DNA of 64,000 nt from a bacterium (GCA_023663725.1 JAMPGX010000005.1:15403-79402), one strand, 5' to 3'. Numbered from the stretch's first letter, positions 36,633-46,233 are shown. Numbers and translations: made by a program. Notes: generated by a model not told the origin, from the sequence alone.

Positions 36633-37520
36633 ATGGGTAACTATGTGATAAGCTGCAGCTCTACAGCGGATCTGCGGCGGGAGCATCTGGAAGCCAGGAA
36701 TATTCATTATATCTGCTTTCATTTTGAGTTGGGTGACAGAGAGTATATGGATGATCTGGGCCAGTCCATCTCGTTGTCTGATTTTTATCAGGCCATGGCA
36801 GACGGTGTGAGTACCAGGACTTCTCAGATTAATGTGGAGGAGTATGAACAGTATTTTGAGAGCTTCCTGAAGGATGGGATAGATATTCTGCATCTGACGC
36901 TTTCCAGCGGCATCTCCGGCACGATTAATTCCGCAATGATCGCCAGGGATACTCTGCGTGAGAGATATCCGGAGCGCAGGATCTATGTGCTGGATTCTCT
37001 GGCAGCTTCCTCCGGTTACGGCCTGCTGATGGATAAGCTGGCCGATCTGCGGGACGAAGGCATGGAGCTTGAGGAGTTGTATCATTGGGCGGAGGATAAC
37101 CGGCTCAAGTTGCAGCACTGGTTTTTTACCAGCGATTTGACTTACCTGATTCGGGGCGGTCGGGTGTCCAAAGCGGCAGGTCTTGTCGGCAGTATGCTGA
37201 ATATCTGTCCGCTGTTGAACGTGGATTATCAGGGACGGCTGATCAACAGGGCCAAGGTTCGCACCAAGCGCAAGGTCATTCAGGCGACGGTGGATAAGAT
37301 GAAGGAGCACGCGCAGGACGGTGCGGATTACAGCGGGAAATGTTATATCTCCCAGTCTGCCTGCATGGAGGATGCCAGAGCTGTGGCGGAGTTGGTGGAG
37401 GCTGCATTCCCTAAGATGCAGGGCAAGGTGGAGATCAACGATATTGGCACCACCATTGGCAGTCACACTGGGCCAGGCACAGTGGCGCTGTTTTTCTGGG
37501 GCGACAGACGGGTGGATTAA
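36633..37520 (+). CDS. DegV family lipid-binding protein
   Basis: A 295-residue DegV protein. Matching features are ISCSSTADL at the N terminus, TRTSQINVEEYEQYF, HLTLSSGISGTINSA (the fatty-acid head-group loop), and IGSHTGPGTVALFFWG at the C terminus. DegV (FakB) proteins bind fatty acids and present them to the kinase FakA for phosphorylation and incorporation into lipids. No fakA is seen here. Length is normal. Confidence 0.9.
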   Translation: MGNYVISCSSTADLRREHLEARNIHYICFHFELGDREYMDDLGQSISLSDFYQAMADGVSTRTSQINVEEYEQYFESFLKDGIDILHLTLSSGISGTINSAMIARDTLRERYPERRIYVLDSLAASSGYGLLMDKLADLRDEGMELEELYHWAEDNRLKLQHWFFTSDLTYLIRGGRVSKAAGLVGSMLNICPLLNVDYQGRLINRAKVRTKRKVIQATVDKMKEHAQDGADYSGKCYISQSACMEDARAVAELVEAAFPKMQGKVEINDIGTTIGSHTGPGTVALFFWGDRRVD

Positions 37521-37531
37521 TTTTGGGTACA

Positions 37532-38230
37532 ATGAAAACAAGGATTATCTATGAAGATCAGGACCTCCTGATCTGCCATAAGCCGGCTGGACTGGCTACG
37601 CAATCTGCCTCCGTCACACAGCCCGATGTGATCAGCGAGCTGAAGAATTATTGTAAAGGGGCATATGTGGGGGTGATTCACCGCTTGGATCAGCCAGTGG
37701 AGGGTCTGCTGGTATTTGCCAGGAATAAAAAATCAGCGGCAGCGCTCAGCCGTCAGTTGACTGACGGTACACTGTGTAAGCGCTATCTCGCGCTGACATA
37801 TGGCTACCCCGCGCAGGATGACGGTGAGTTGACGGATTATCTGTGCAGGGACGGCGGTCTGGCCAGAGTCGTATGCGAGGATACGCCGGGTGCCAGGAAA
37901 GCGGTGCTGCGATATCAGGTCAGACCGTCAGGTATATTGAGTACATCGGGTACATTATGTACCCGCAGCGCAGACACCCCCAGAGAGTATGCCTGCCTTG
38001 ACATCTGCATAGATACGGGAAGATTCCATCAGATACGCTGTCAGCTATCCCATGCGGGAATGCCTATATTGGGGGATATGAAATACGGTACGGCGGAGAG
38101 CCTGGAACTGGGTCGCCGTATGGGAATTCGGCATGTGGCTCTCTGTGCATATACAATCTCGCTGAGGCATCCGGCATCTGGCCGAGAGCTTCATTTTGAA
38201 ATTTGTCCAGACTGGGGAAGAGTGGAATAG
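37532..38230 (+). CDS. RluA-family pseudouridine synthase
   Basis: About 232 residues. The catalytic motif VIHRLDQPVEGLLVFARN contains the conserved aspartate of the HRLD signature, with KRYLALTYG and GRFHQIRCQLSHAGMPILGD in the usual places. It isomerises uridine to pseudouridine in rRNA or tRNA. There is no N-terminal S4 domain, as in the short RluA-like forms, so the RNA target is not predictable. ATG 37532 is used, with an alternative TTG at 37523. Confidence 0.85.
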   Translation: MKTRIIYEDQDLLICHKPAGLATQSASVTQPDVISELKNYCKGAYVGVIHRLDQPVEGLLVFARNKKSAAALSRQLTDGTLCKRYLALTYGYPAQDDGELTDYLCRDGGLARVVCEDTPGARKAVLRYQVRPSGILSTSGTLCTRSADTPREYACLDICIDTGRFHQIRCQLSHAGMPILGDMKYGTAESLELGRRMGIRHVALCAYTISLRHPASGRELHFEICPDWGRVE

Positions 38231-38308
38231 GGCTGCCTCTTTTTTCACATACTATTGTGGCAAGAGCATCAGGAGCCGTATGGCTGTCGGTGCGGAACGG
38301 AGGCAGGT

Positions 38309-39379
38309 ATGTGGGAAAAGCTCAGACAGAACAAAATCATTACACTATTGCTGATTATCGCGGTAGTGTATTTTTTTCTGCAATATTTGACTCCCCTGTT
38401 TTCACCGATCTTAACGGCGATGCTGTTCGTGACAATATGCGGGCCCTTTTTAAAAAAATTGCAGGCAAGATTGCATATTCACCGGCAGGTGGGAGCCATT
38501 CTGTTGTTGCTGTTGGGCTGCGGCATTCTGATCATTATGGTGTGGGTATTGTTTTCTTGGATAGTGGGCAGCCTGCCGGAGTGGATTGGCCAGATGGAGG
38601 CGCTGGAACAGGAGCTGCAGCAGCTTATTCAAAGGGGCAGCATGTCCATCGGGGAGGCATTGGGAATCGACGGGGAATATCTGGAATCCACTTTGCTTGC
38701 CAGACTGGAGGAGGGAATGAATTACCTGCAGGCACAAGGGGCGGTGGGTATGTTGTCCGGCTCCCTGCAATATCTGAAAAAGCTGGCTCTTTTAGGCGGT
38801 TTTTTGGTGACATTTATCATTGCGGCGGTACTGCTGGCCAAGGATTATGACCGCATTATGAACAGCCTTCTGGATCGGGAAGAGTGCCATGTGCTGTTGG
38901 AGGTGATATGTGGAGTAATCCGGTATATCGCTACCTTTGTCAAGGCGCAGCTGGTCATTATGTTCGTCATTTCCCTGCTGGCGGGACTGGTGTTGAGTCT
39001 GGCTGGAATCCGGCATGGACCACTGTGGGGACTGTTGGCGGGATTGCTGGATGCGCTGCCCTTTATCGGCACGGGCATTGTACTGACGCCGCTGGCTGTG
39101 GTGCAGCTGTTCGAGGGGCGCTATGGACAGGCGGCGGTCTGTCTGGCGCTGTACGGCGCCTGCGTTTTTCTGAGGGAGATACTGGAGCCCCGTCTGATCG
39201 GCAAGCATATGGGAATCTCGCCTATTGCCGTGCTGATGGCGGTATATGCAGGCATACGTCTCTTTGGAATATGGGGCATCATCAAGGGGCCTTTGGGCTT
39301 TGTGATGATCTATCAGGGCTGGCAGAGCCTGCAGAGGCGCCTGTACAGAGCAGAGAATCAGGCTCATGAGCAGACTTGA
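38309..39379 (+). CDS. AI-2E family transporter
   Basis: A 356-residue multi-pass membrane protein. Early hydrophobic pairs (IITLLLIIAVVYFFLQYLTP) are followed by a polar amphipathic segment (about 85-150). The hallmark helices come after it: VKAQLVIMFVISLLAGLVLS, GLLAGLLDALPFIGTGIVLT and IGKHMGISPIAVLMAVYAGI. The family is named for autoinducer-2 export, but many members (YdiK, YueF, YtvI) have other or unknown substrates. Start 38309 follows GGAGG closely. Confidence 0.87.
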   Translation: MWEKLRQNKIITLLLIIAVVYFFLQYLTPLFSPILTAMLFVTICGPFLKKLQARLHIHRQVGAILLLLLGCGILIIMVWVLFSWIVGSLPEWIGQMEALEQELQQLIQRGSMSIGEALGIDGEYLESTLLARLEEGMNYLQAQGAVGMLSGSLQYLKKLALLGGFLVTFIIAAVLLAKDYDRIMNSLLDREECHVLLEVICGVIRYIATFVKAQLVIMFVISLLAGLVLSLAGIRHGPLWGLLAGLLDALPFIGTGIVLTPLAVVQLFEGRYGQAAVCLALYGACVFLREILEPRLIGKHMGISPIAVLMAVYAGIRLFGIWGIIKGPLGFVMIYQGWQSLQRRLYRAENQAHEQT

Positions 39380-39485
39380 GGGCGCAAAAAGTCCTGACAG
39401 GGATTGGATTTTTTCAACAGATATAGTACAATAGATGAAATAAGACAACATACTGCGGGAGTTCGGAGTATGCAGGAAGAGGTTG

Positions 39486-41135
39486 ATGATGAGCCGCGTA
39501 AAAGTACTAAAAGCTGGAACAACAAAGTCCGATCCCCTGAAATATCTGTGTGAGTTGCTTCTCTCTCTGTTGGATATTCTGGCGGGGGTATATATGATCA
39601 TTATGATGGTGGTTTTGCCGCTGTATACCACCGAGACAGGGTATACCAGTATCGGAACGGAGAAATGCATGTTTTTTCGTTCGGTCAGCGTGGCGTCATG
39701 CAGGGTCATAATTCCCATATCGGCGGTTTATCTACTCTGCCGTCTGGCGCAATGGCTGCGGACTAAAAAGGGCAGTGGAGCCGGCATTAAAATCCATATA
39801 TTATCCGGCACAGATCTGTTTGCCCTCCTCTATCTGGCGGCGGTAGTGGGTTCTTATCTGCACACAGCCTTTCAGGAGCCGACGGAGCGGGGCGACGCGT
39901 TCTACGGGGTGTACGGATGGTATCTGGGCCTGCTGACACAGCTGTTGTTTGTAGGCATCTACTTTATGATATCCCGCTTCTGGAGGAGAAGGGCATGGAT
40001 GGTTCTGTTGTGGGCTGTTCCGATGGTGATCGTATGCCTGCTGGGATACCTCAACCGCTTTGGGATATATCCGCTGGCGATGGAGGCGACAGGTCCGCAA
40101 TACATATCCACAATTGGCAATATTAACTGGTACTGCGGTTATCTGGTGACAGTGCTGTCGATGTTTGCTTATTATCTGTGGCAGGGGCGGGAGCTTTGCG
40201 AGAAAAGATGGATATATATAGGCTTGTGCCTGTTGCTGGGTGTGGGGCTGTCAACTCTGGTGACTCAGGGCAGCAGCAGTGGAGTGGTGACCCTGCTGGT
40301 GCTGCTCGGCGTGTTTTATCTATTTTCCATGAGGAATGTGGAGAAGCTGCGACGGTTCTGGACAGGCTGCATCCTGCTGGCGGCTGTATGTATCCTCACA
40401 TATGTGATTCGGCTGATATGGCCAGAAGCCATTACCTATACCGAGAGTACGACAGATATACTTACTCTGTCTCCGTTGCCCTTTCTGCTGCTGGCCGTAT
40501 CCCTGCTGTGCAGATATCTGGTGTGTCGCAACAGCGGGAACGGTCGTTTTCAGCCAAGAGGGTGGATTATACTGGGCGTGTGCGTCTGGGCGGCGGCAGG
40601 CGTTGCGGTGCTGGTGTATATTGTACTGTTAGTGGTCAACACCCTGTATCCGGGATGCATTGGCGGTCTGTCTGAGCTGGATAGTTTCACCTTCAATTTC
40701 TCTTGGGGAAGCAACCGCGGAATTACGTGGACGGCGGGAATGAGCTGCTTTTTAAGTCAGGATATCATGGGCAAGCTGGTGGGAGTGGGACCTGATGCTA
40801 TGGGTCTGTATATTCACAGTGGAATCGCCCCGGAGTTAAAGCGTCTGGTGGAGGATTATTTTGGCAGGCTGATACTGACCAACGCTCATAACGAATGGCT
40901 GACCGTGCTTATCAATGAAGGAATCTTGGGAGCAGTGGGCTATATAGGCCTGATGGTCACGGCTGTCTGGCGTTATCTCAGGGCCGGCGGGAAGGATGCG
41001 CTTGCAGGAGCCGCCGGAATGGGCATTCTGGCCTATACGGTAAACAATATTTTCAGCTTTCAGCAGGTTATGAGTACCTCCGCAGTGTTTATAATTCTGG
41101 GGATCGGAGAAGCTTGTGTTCGAAACAGAAAATGA
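39486..41135 (+). CDS. O-antigen ligase-like membrane protein (Wzy_C family)
   Basis: About 549 residues with roughly twelve hydrophobic segments. The C-terminal part carries the Wzy_C-like region (VGPDAMGLYIHSG, LILTNAHNEWLTVLINEG and the following helices). The family includes O-antigen ligases and glycan polymerases; in a Gram-positive it probably acts on surface polysaccharide or teichoic-acid assembly. No glycosyltransferases are adjacent. The gene ends inside a 50-base tandem duplication that repeats its last codons. Confidence 0.75.
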   Translation: MMSRVKVLKAGTTKSDPLKYLCELLLSLLDILAGVYMIIMMVVLPLYTTETGYTSIGTEKCMFFRSVSVASCRVIIPISAVYLLCRLAQWLRTKKGSGAGIKIHILSGTDLFALLYLAAVVGSYLHTAFQEPTERGDAFYGVYGWYLGLLTQLLFVGIYFMISRFWRRRAWMVLLWAVPMVIVCLLGYLNRFGIYPLAMEATGPQYISTIGNINWYCGYLVTVLSMFAYYLWQGRELCEKRWIYIGLCLLLGVGLSTLVTQGSSSGVVTLLVLLGVFYLFSMRNVEKLRRFWTGCILLAAVCILTYVIRLIWPEAITYTESTTDILTLSPLPFLLLAVSLLCRYLVCRNSGNGRFQPRGWIILGVCVWAAAGVAVLVYIVLLVVNTLYPGCIGGLSELDSFTFNFSWGSNRGITWTAGMSCFLSQDIMGKLVGVGPDAMGLYIHSGIAPELKRLVEDYFGRLILTNAHNEWLTVLINEGILGAVGYIGLMVTAVWRYLRAGGKDALAGAAGMGILAYTVNNIFSFQQVMSTSAVFIILGIGEACVRNRK

Positions 41136-41198
41136 GGTCCCGATCCCGAAGGATCGGAGAAGCTTGTGTTCGAAACAGAAAATGAGGTCCCGATCCCG
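41101..41198 (+). repeat. Tandem duplication over the 3' end of the O-antigen ligase-like gene
   Basis: Bases 41101-41148 and 41151-41198 are identical over 48 bases, giving a 50-base period. Each copy holds the gene's last codons and stop, plus GGATCGG at one end and CCGATCC at the other, which form an inverted repeat within each unit. Only the first copy is used as coding sequence. Confidence 0.9.
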
Positions 41199-41303
41199 TT
41201 GGAAAACCGCCACGGATTGAACCGGCAGCCAGGCGATTGACAAGCCAGGCAGCATATGCGATAATCGAAATATCCTGACTGACAGAGAGGTTTGCAATAT
41301 AGT

Positions 41304-42014
41304 ATGTATACATTTAACAGTCAAATACGTTACAGTGAATGTGACAGCCAGGCCAGGCTCACCCTGGCGGCGTTGCTCAATTATTTTCAGGACAGTTCTA
41401 CTTTTCAGTCGGAGGTGCTGGGGGTGGGCGGGGAGTATCTGAGAGAGAATAATCTGGTGTGGGTGCTGTCCTCCTGGCAGATCATAGTAAACCGATATCC
41501 TGAACTGTGTGAAGAGGTGGAGATCGGTACCTTTCCCTATGCGTTTAAGGGGTGCTTTGGATACCGCAATTTCTTTATGAGAACCGTGGACGGGGAGATG
41601 TTGGCTCAGGCCAATTCCCTGTGGACATTGTTGAATCTGGAGCAGCAGACGATGGCACATCCCACACAGAAGATGATAAGCGCATATGAGATTGAGGAGA
41701 AGCTGCCCATGGATTATGCTCCTCGAAAGATCGCCGTGCCGCCGCATGGTATACAGGAGGAGTCTTTTCAGGTTAGGAAGCATCATTTGGACACGAATCA
41801 TCATGTGAATAACGTTCAGTTTGTGGATATGGCGATGAACAGTCTGACAGAAGATTTTGTCATAGGGCAGATGCGTGCGGAATATAAGGTGCAGGCCCAT
41901 CTGGGGGACGAGTTGACTCCGTATGTCGTGAGAACACCAGAGCAGTGTACAGTGTCCCTGCAAAGCAGTGGGGGAGCGCCCTATGCGGTGGTGGAGTTTA
42001 CGAGGAAGCAATAG
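41304..42014 (+). CDS. Acyl-ACP thioesterase (double hotdog fold)
   Basis: About 236 residues. Two hotdog-like halves are visible. The first holds IRYSECDSQARLTLAALLNYFQDSS, split as IRYSECDSQARLTL and LLNYFQDSS; the second holds VRKHHLDTNHHVNNVQFVDM, where the D-x-N-x-H active-site pattern lies. It releases free fatty acids from acyl carrier protein. The ATG at 41304 is preferred to the in-frame TTG at 41292, which abuts the ribosome-binding-like GAGAGG. Confidence 0.85.
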   Translation: MYTFNSQIRYSECDSQARLTLAALLNYFQDSSTFQSEVLGVGGEYLRENNLVWVLSSWQIIVNRYPELCEEVEIGTFPYAFKGCFGYRNFFMRTVDGEMLAQANSLWTLLNLEQQTMAHPTQKMISAYEIEEKLPMDYAPRKIAVPPHGIQEESFQVRKHHLDTNHHVNNVQFVDMAMNSLTEDFVIGQMRAEYKVQAHLGDELTPYVVRTPEQCTVSLQSSGGAPYAVVEFTRKQ

Positions 42015-42056
42015 CGCAGGCACAGTCTGCTGCATGCCGGAAGGGGCAGGGTGAAG

Positions 42057-42890
42057 ATGAAGCTAGGAGAAAAACAGATCTTATATATAGTAAAAAAGGT
42101 GGAGTTCGGCGTGTATCTGGCCGAGCATCACAACGACACGGAGAATCGTGTGCTGCTGCCCGCGAAACAGGTGCCGCCCGGGGTGGCGGTCGGGGACCAA
42201 TTGGAGGTCTTTCTGTATAAGGATTCCCGTGACAGATGGATTGCCACCACCAACACTCCCAGGCTGATGATGGGGCAGATGGCGGAGTTGACTGTAGTGC
42301 AGACGGGAAAAATAGGCGCCTTTTTGGATTGGGGTTTGGAGAAGGATCTTCTGCTTCCCTTTCGGCAGCAGGTAAAGAAGGTGAGGGAGGGGGAAAAGGT
42401 GCTGGTATCTCTCTACGTGGACAAGAGTGAGCGTCTGTGCGCCACGATGAACGTATATGCCAATCTCCGGTCGGACAGCCCGTATCATGTGGAGGATCAG
42501 GTAGTTGGCAGGGCCTATGCCTCCAGTGACGAGTTCGGCGTATTCGTGGCGGTGGATAATCTGTATTCGGCGCTGATTCCTAAAAAGGAGTTGTATGGCG
42601 AGGTAGTACTGGGCGAGGATCTGCGTGCCAGGGTCACCAAGGTGCAGCCGGACGGCAGACTGGTCCTGAGTATTCGGGAAAAATCATACCTGCAGATATA
42701 TGAGGATGCGGAGAAGCTGCTGCGCATTATCGACAGCTATGAGGGAGTGCTTCCCTTTAACGATAAGGTTTCCCCCGCCATTATTCTGCGGGAGACCGGC
42801 ATGAGCAAGAATGAATTTAAACGCGCGGTGGGGAACCTGTTGAAGGCAGGTAAGATACAGATTACAGAAAAGGTGATACGCAGAATATGA
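42057..42890 (+). CDS. S1 RNA-binding domain protein (CvfB/YitL family)
   Basis: About 277 residues. Three OB/S1-like modules are arranged in series: KLGEKQILYIVKKVEFGVYL at the N terminus, GKIGAFLDWGLEKDLLLPF in the middle and DEFGVFVAVDNLYSALIPKK. A C-terminal winged helix (GMSKNEFKRAVGNLLKAGKI) follows. This matches CvfB, an RNA-binding regulator linked to virulence gene expression in staphylococci, although its role here is unknown. An in-frame GTG at 42051 is the alternative start. It overlaps the CPBP gene by four bases. Confidence 0.85.
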   Translation: MKLGEKQILYIVKKVEFGVYLAEHHNDTENRVLLPAKQVPPGVAVGDQLEVFLYKDSRDRWIATTNTPRLMMGQMAELTVVQTGKIGAFLDWGLEKDLLLPFRQQVKKVREGEKVLVSLYVDKSERLCATMNVYANLRSDSPYHVEDQVVGRAYASSDEFGVFVAVDNLYSALIPKKELYGEVVLGEDLRARVTKVQPDGRLVLSIREKSYLQIYEDAEKLLRIIDSYEGVLPFNDKVSPAIILRETGMSKNEFKRAVGNLLKAGKIQITEKVIRRI

Positions 42891-43813
42891 ATACAAAAAA
42901 GGTGAACTGGCTGTTCTTCATTATTGTGATCTCTCATGTAGGCTTGAGTCTGTTGGTGGCGTTCGTTCCATTTATGGGCGCCGCTCTGGAAAATATGGCG
43001 CTGAATATTTTTGTATCAGAGATTACGATCTGGCTGCCGACAATACTCTTTCTGCTGGCATCCAAGACAAATCCAGTTTCCTTCTGCAGGTTGAAACGGG
43101 TTCACATATCGACAGTGTTGATGACGGTGTTGTATACGCTTTTGCTGGAACCGCTGATTACCGTGGTGAACGCCGTCACTACGCTGTTTGTGGACAATAC
43201 AGTCGCGGGCATGAGCGGGCAAATCATTGATCTGCCTCTGTGGATGATGCTGCTCGGAGTGGCGGTGTACGCTCCCTTCGCGGAGGAATTGGCCTTCCGA
43301 GGCGTGATTTATCAGGGATACAGGGGACAGGGCAACGGCTGGAAGGCTCTGCTGCTCAGCAGTCTGCTCTTTGGCCTGATGCACATGAATCTGAATCAGG
43401 CATGTTATGCCTTTGTGATGGGTGTGGCCCTGGCTCTGCTGATGGAGGCCACAGGTAGCATGCTGCCCGCTTTTATTGTTCATTTCTGCATCAATGGTCT
43501 GTCCACAGTGCTGATGTACGCTATGGACGGCATGACTGGCGGCCAGCTGGAGACGCTGATGGATACGGCCGAAAGCAGTGTGAGTACCCAGGAAATGCTG
43601 TTGGTGATCTGTGTGTATGTGTTGATAGCTACGCTGTGTACGCCGTTGGCGGGCTGCGTGCTTGTCTGGGTTGCCGGACGTGAGGGGCGCAGGGAGGAGC
43701 TGCGCCAGCTCTGGCGCAGCCGCAGGAATAAAACCAGGCTGGTGAGTATCCCGTTGGCGTTGGGAATGTTGATATGTGTCGCTGTGATTGTACTGCAGAT
43801 CGTCTGGTCATAG
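42887..43813 (+). CDS. CPBP family intramembrane metalloprotease
   Basis: A 308-residue multi-pass membrane protein. The catalytic EExxxR motif is at residues 133-138 (EELAFR), followed by GLMHMNLNQACYAFVMG and FIVHFCING, which supply the conserved histidines. Members include Rce1-like proteases and bacteriocin-immunity proteins; no bacteriocin genes are seen here. It is translationally coupled to the S1 gene through an ATGA overlap. Confidence 0.88.
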   Translation: MNTKKVNWLFFIIVISHVGLSLLVAFVPFMGAALENMALNIFVSEITIWLPTILFLLASKTNPVSFCRLKRVHISTVLMTVLYTLLLEPLITVVNAVTTLFVDNTVAGMSGQIIDLPLWMMLLGVAVYAPFAEELAFRGVIYQGYRGQGNGWKALLLSSLLFGLMHMNLNQACYAFVMGVALALLMEATGSMLPAFIVHFCINGLSTVLMYAMDGMTGGQLETLMDTAESSVSTQEMLLVICVYVLIATLCTPLAGCVLVWVAGREGRREELRQLWRSRRNKTRLVSIPLALGMLICVAVIVLQIVWS

Positions 43814-43841
43814 CGCTGTGTGGAAAAGACCACTTTTCCCC

Positions 43842-43870
43842 TTGGCAAATTACAGGAAGTATGCTATAAT
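43842..43870 (+). promoter_or_regulatory. Promoter of yjfB
   Basis: TTGGCA (43842-43847) and TATAAT (43865-43870) lie 17 bases apart. It is 30 bases before the yjfB start codon. Confidence 0.75.
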
Positions 43871-43899
43871 GTCCGTAAAGGGCAGACAGGAGGGATATT

Positions 43900-44091
43900 A
43901 TGGACATTGCGGGATTATCAATGGATATGGCGACGTTGGATGTGCAGTCTCAGGTGGGAATTAAGATGTTGAGCAAGGCTATCGACATGGGCGAGGATCT
44001 GGGAGCAGGCATGGTACAGATGATAGACGCGGCGGCGATGGAGCGCAGTGTGAACCCGGCGGTAGGGGGTAATGTGGATATTCGTCTGTAA
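43900..44091 (+). CDS. YjfB family putative motility protein
   Basis: A 63-residue protein matching YjfB. The body is an amphipathic helix with LDVQSQVGIKMLSKAIDMG, ending NPAVGGNVDIRL. YjfB proteins are found in flagellated Firmicutes and are annotated as putative motility proteins without a proven role. The gene has its own promoter and a terminator 26 bases after its stop, so it is monocistronic. The flagellar genes at 59-61 kb give it context. Confidence 0.8.
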   Translation: MDIAGLSMDMATLDVQSQVGIKMLSKAIDMGEDLGAGMVQMIDAAAMERSVNPAVGGNVDIRL

Positions 44092-44117
44092 CGAATTGGT
44101 AATTTTTTCTTACTATA

Positions 44118-44156
44118 GGGGTGGTGAGGCGTATAAAATGGCCTGCCGCCCTTTTT
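44118..44156 (+). terminator. Terminator after yjfB
   Basis: GGGTGGTGAGGC pairs with GCCTGCCGCCC through two G-U pairs and one bulge, followed by TTTTT. Between it and the next gene (44157-44338) is a small AAAAGC/GCTTTT hairpin and A+T-rich sequence; no gene is visible. Confidence 0.75.
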
Positions 44157-44338
44157 CAGCATAAAAATCCATTAATTTTTCACAAAAAGCTATTGCTTTT
44201 TCTGCGATTTTTTTGTACATTTGTATTAAATAGGTTTTTCGGCGTTTTTACCAATACAAAATGAAGGCAACTCTTCACACAGGAAAAGAGCAGGTTTGTG
44301 AATTGCAGAATAGCTGTGATTTGCGGAAAGAGGGAGAA

Positions 44339-45424
44339 ATGATATCAAACCAAATCTTACAGAGTACGATAGACGGATTGAAAGCAATTGCGAGAGTCGA
44401 TATCTGCGTGATGGACGTGGACGGCAAGTTGGTGGCGTACACGGCAGATATGTCGGACAATGGCAAGGCCGTGGTGGAGTTTGCCAAGTCTCCAGCGGAT
44501 TCCCAAGAGGTTCAGGGATATCAATTCTTCAAGGTCTATGATGAGCAGCAGCTGGAATATGTGCTGGTTATCGCTGGCAGTGGGGAGGATGTATATACGA
44601 TTGGCAAGATGAGCGCATTTCAGATACAGAATCTTCTGGTAGCTTATAAGGAGCGCTTTGACAAGGATAATTTCATCAAGAATCTGTTGCTGGATAATCT
44701 GCTGCTGGTGGATATATACAGTCGTGCGAAGAAGCTGCACATCCAGATGGACGTTTGTCGGGTGGTCATGATTGTTGAGTCTGACAATGGCAAGGACAAC
44801 AACGCGCTGGAAATGACGAGAACATATTTTGGCAGCGCCAGCAAGGATTTTGTAACTGCGGTGGATGAAAGCAATGTTATAGTGGTTAAGGACCTGACGG
44901 AATCCGACAACGGCAAGGATATCGAGAAGGCGGCCAGGGGGCTCTGCAGCGCGCTGGTGAAGGAGGGCTTGAAGGGGGTACATATTGCATATGGTACGGT
45001 AGTCAAGGAGATCAAGGAGGTCAGTCGCTCGTACAAAGAGGCTAAGATGGCCTTGGATGTGGGCAAGATATTCTTTGGTGACAAGGATGTGATTGCGTAT
45101 AGCGCATTAGGTATCGGAAGACTGATTTATCAGCTGCCGATTCCCCTGTGTAAGATGTTTATCCGAGAGATTTTCGGCGGCAAAAGTCCAGACGAGTTTG
45201 ACGAGGAGACTCTGACAACGATCTACAAGTTTTTTGAGAACAGTCTGAACGTATCTGAAACCTCCAGACAGCTGTTTATTCACCGCAACACGCTGGTATA
45301 CCGTCTGGATAAGCTGCAGAAGAGCACCGGCCTGGACCTGAGGGTGTTTGAGGACGCCATCACGTTCAAGATTGCGCTTATGGTAGTAAAATATATGCGC
45401 TATATGGAGAGTTTTGAATATTAA
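44339..45424 (+). CDS. CdaR/PucR-like transcriptional regulator
   Basis: About 361 residues. The N-terminal part (IARVDICVMDVDGKLVAYT) resembles a sugar-diacid sensor domain. The middle is a GGDEF-derived region, and the C terminus is the PucR/CdaR helix-turn-helix (NSLNVSETSRQLFIHRNTLVYRLDKLQ). The upstream ATG at 44261 has no ribosome binding site; ATG 44339 follows GGAAAG about eight bases away. No sugar-diacid genes are adjacent. It precedes ftsE by 62 bases. Confidence 0.82.
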   Translation: MISNQILQSTIDGLKAIARVDICVMDVDGKLVAYTADMSDNGKAVVEFAKSPADSQEVQGYQFFKVYDEQQLEYVLVIAGSGEDVYTIGKMSAFQIQNLLVAYKERFDKDNFIKNLLLDNLLLVDIYSRAKKLHIQMDVCRVVMIVESDNGKDNNALEMTRTYFGSASKDFVTAVDESNVIVVKDLTESDNGKDIEKAARGLCSALVKEGLKGVHIAYGTVVKEIKEVSRSYKEAKMALDVGKIFFGDKDVIAYSALGIGRLIYQLPIPLCKMFIREIFGGKSPDEFDEETLTTIYKFFENSLNVSETSRQLFIHRNTLVYRLDKLQKSTGLDLRVFEDAITFKIALMVVKYMRYMESFEY

Positions 45425-45486
45425 CGTTTGGAAAACAAAGTATTGTTGAGATGAGCATATGTTGAGAGACACAGGGAAAGGAATAC

Positions 45487-46233
45487 ATGAAGAGAAGAGA
45501 TGAGATAAAAAGACAGCGTGAGCAGTTTATCGAGGAGAGGGGAGTTATCTGTCTGGATAATGTCAGCAAATCCTATTCTACCGGCTCACCGGCATTGAAT
45601 GGGATATCCCTCAAGGTACACAGAGGAGAATTTGTCTTTATCGTGGGTGACAGCGGTTCCGGTAAATCTACATTGATTAAGCTGCTCCTGAGAGAATTGG
45701 TCGCGACCTCAGGGCAGGTCTATGTGATGGGGAGAGATCTGGCGAAGCTGCGCAACAGAGAGATACCAAAGCTGCGCCGTAATCTGGGCGTGGTGTTCCA
45801 GGATTTCCGATTGCTGAATGACAGAAATGTCTATGAAAATGTGGCCTTTGCGCAGCGCATTGTAGAGATTCCGGGCAGAGAGATTCGGCGCAATGTGCCG
45901 ACAATCCTGGCTACGGTGGGGCTCGCGGGCAAATATAAAGCCAAGACCAAGCAGCTTTCCGGCGGAGAACAGCAGAGAGTGGCCCTGGCCAGGGCGCTAA
46001 TCAATAACCCTTCCATCCTGTTGGCGGATGAGCCCACCGGTAATCTGGATCCCAAGAATTCATGGGAAATCATGAAGCTGCTGGAGGAGATTAATGAGAC
46101 CGGAACTACTGTAGTGGTGGTCACCCATAATCGTGAGATCGTCAACGCCATGCACAAGCGCGTGGTTACTATGAAAAAGGGCGTGATCATCAGCGACGAA
46201 GAGGAAGGGGCATATATAGACGATGAAGATTAG
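45487..46233 (+). CDS. ftsE: Cell division ATP-binding protein FtsE
   Basis: A 248-residue ABC ATPase with Walker A GDSGSGKS (54-61), signature LSGGEQQRVALARAL and Walker B ILLADEPTGNLD. A 20-residue basic N-terminal extension precedes the usual start. FtsE pairs with FtsX, and its ATP cycle controls extracellular cell-wall hydrolases at the septum. It overlaps ftsX by 11 bases. Confidence 0.93.
   Translation: MKRRDEIKRQREQFIEERGVICLDNVSKSYSTGSPALNGISLKVHRGEFVFIVGDSGSGKSTLIKLLLRELVATSGQVYVMGRDLAKLRNREIPKLRRNLGVVFQDFRLLNDRNVYENVAFAQRIVEIPGREIRRNVPTILATVGLAGKYKAKTKQLSGGEQQRVALARALINNPSILLADEPTGNLDPKNSWEIMKLLEEINETGTTVVVVTHNREIVNAMHKRVVTMKKGVIISDEEEGAYIDDED

Noticed and set aside
41101-41198. 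Tandem repeat as a possible CRISPR array
   Set aside because: Only two units of 50 bases are present with no spacer between them, and no cas genes are in the window.
40836-42035. A 399-codon minus-strand frame across the O-antigen ligase 3' end and thioesterase gene
   Set aside because: It runs through the tandem duplication and antisense to a good thioesterase; no start signal or domain is visible.
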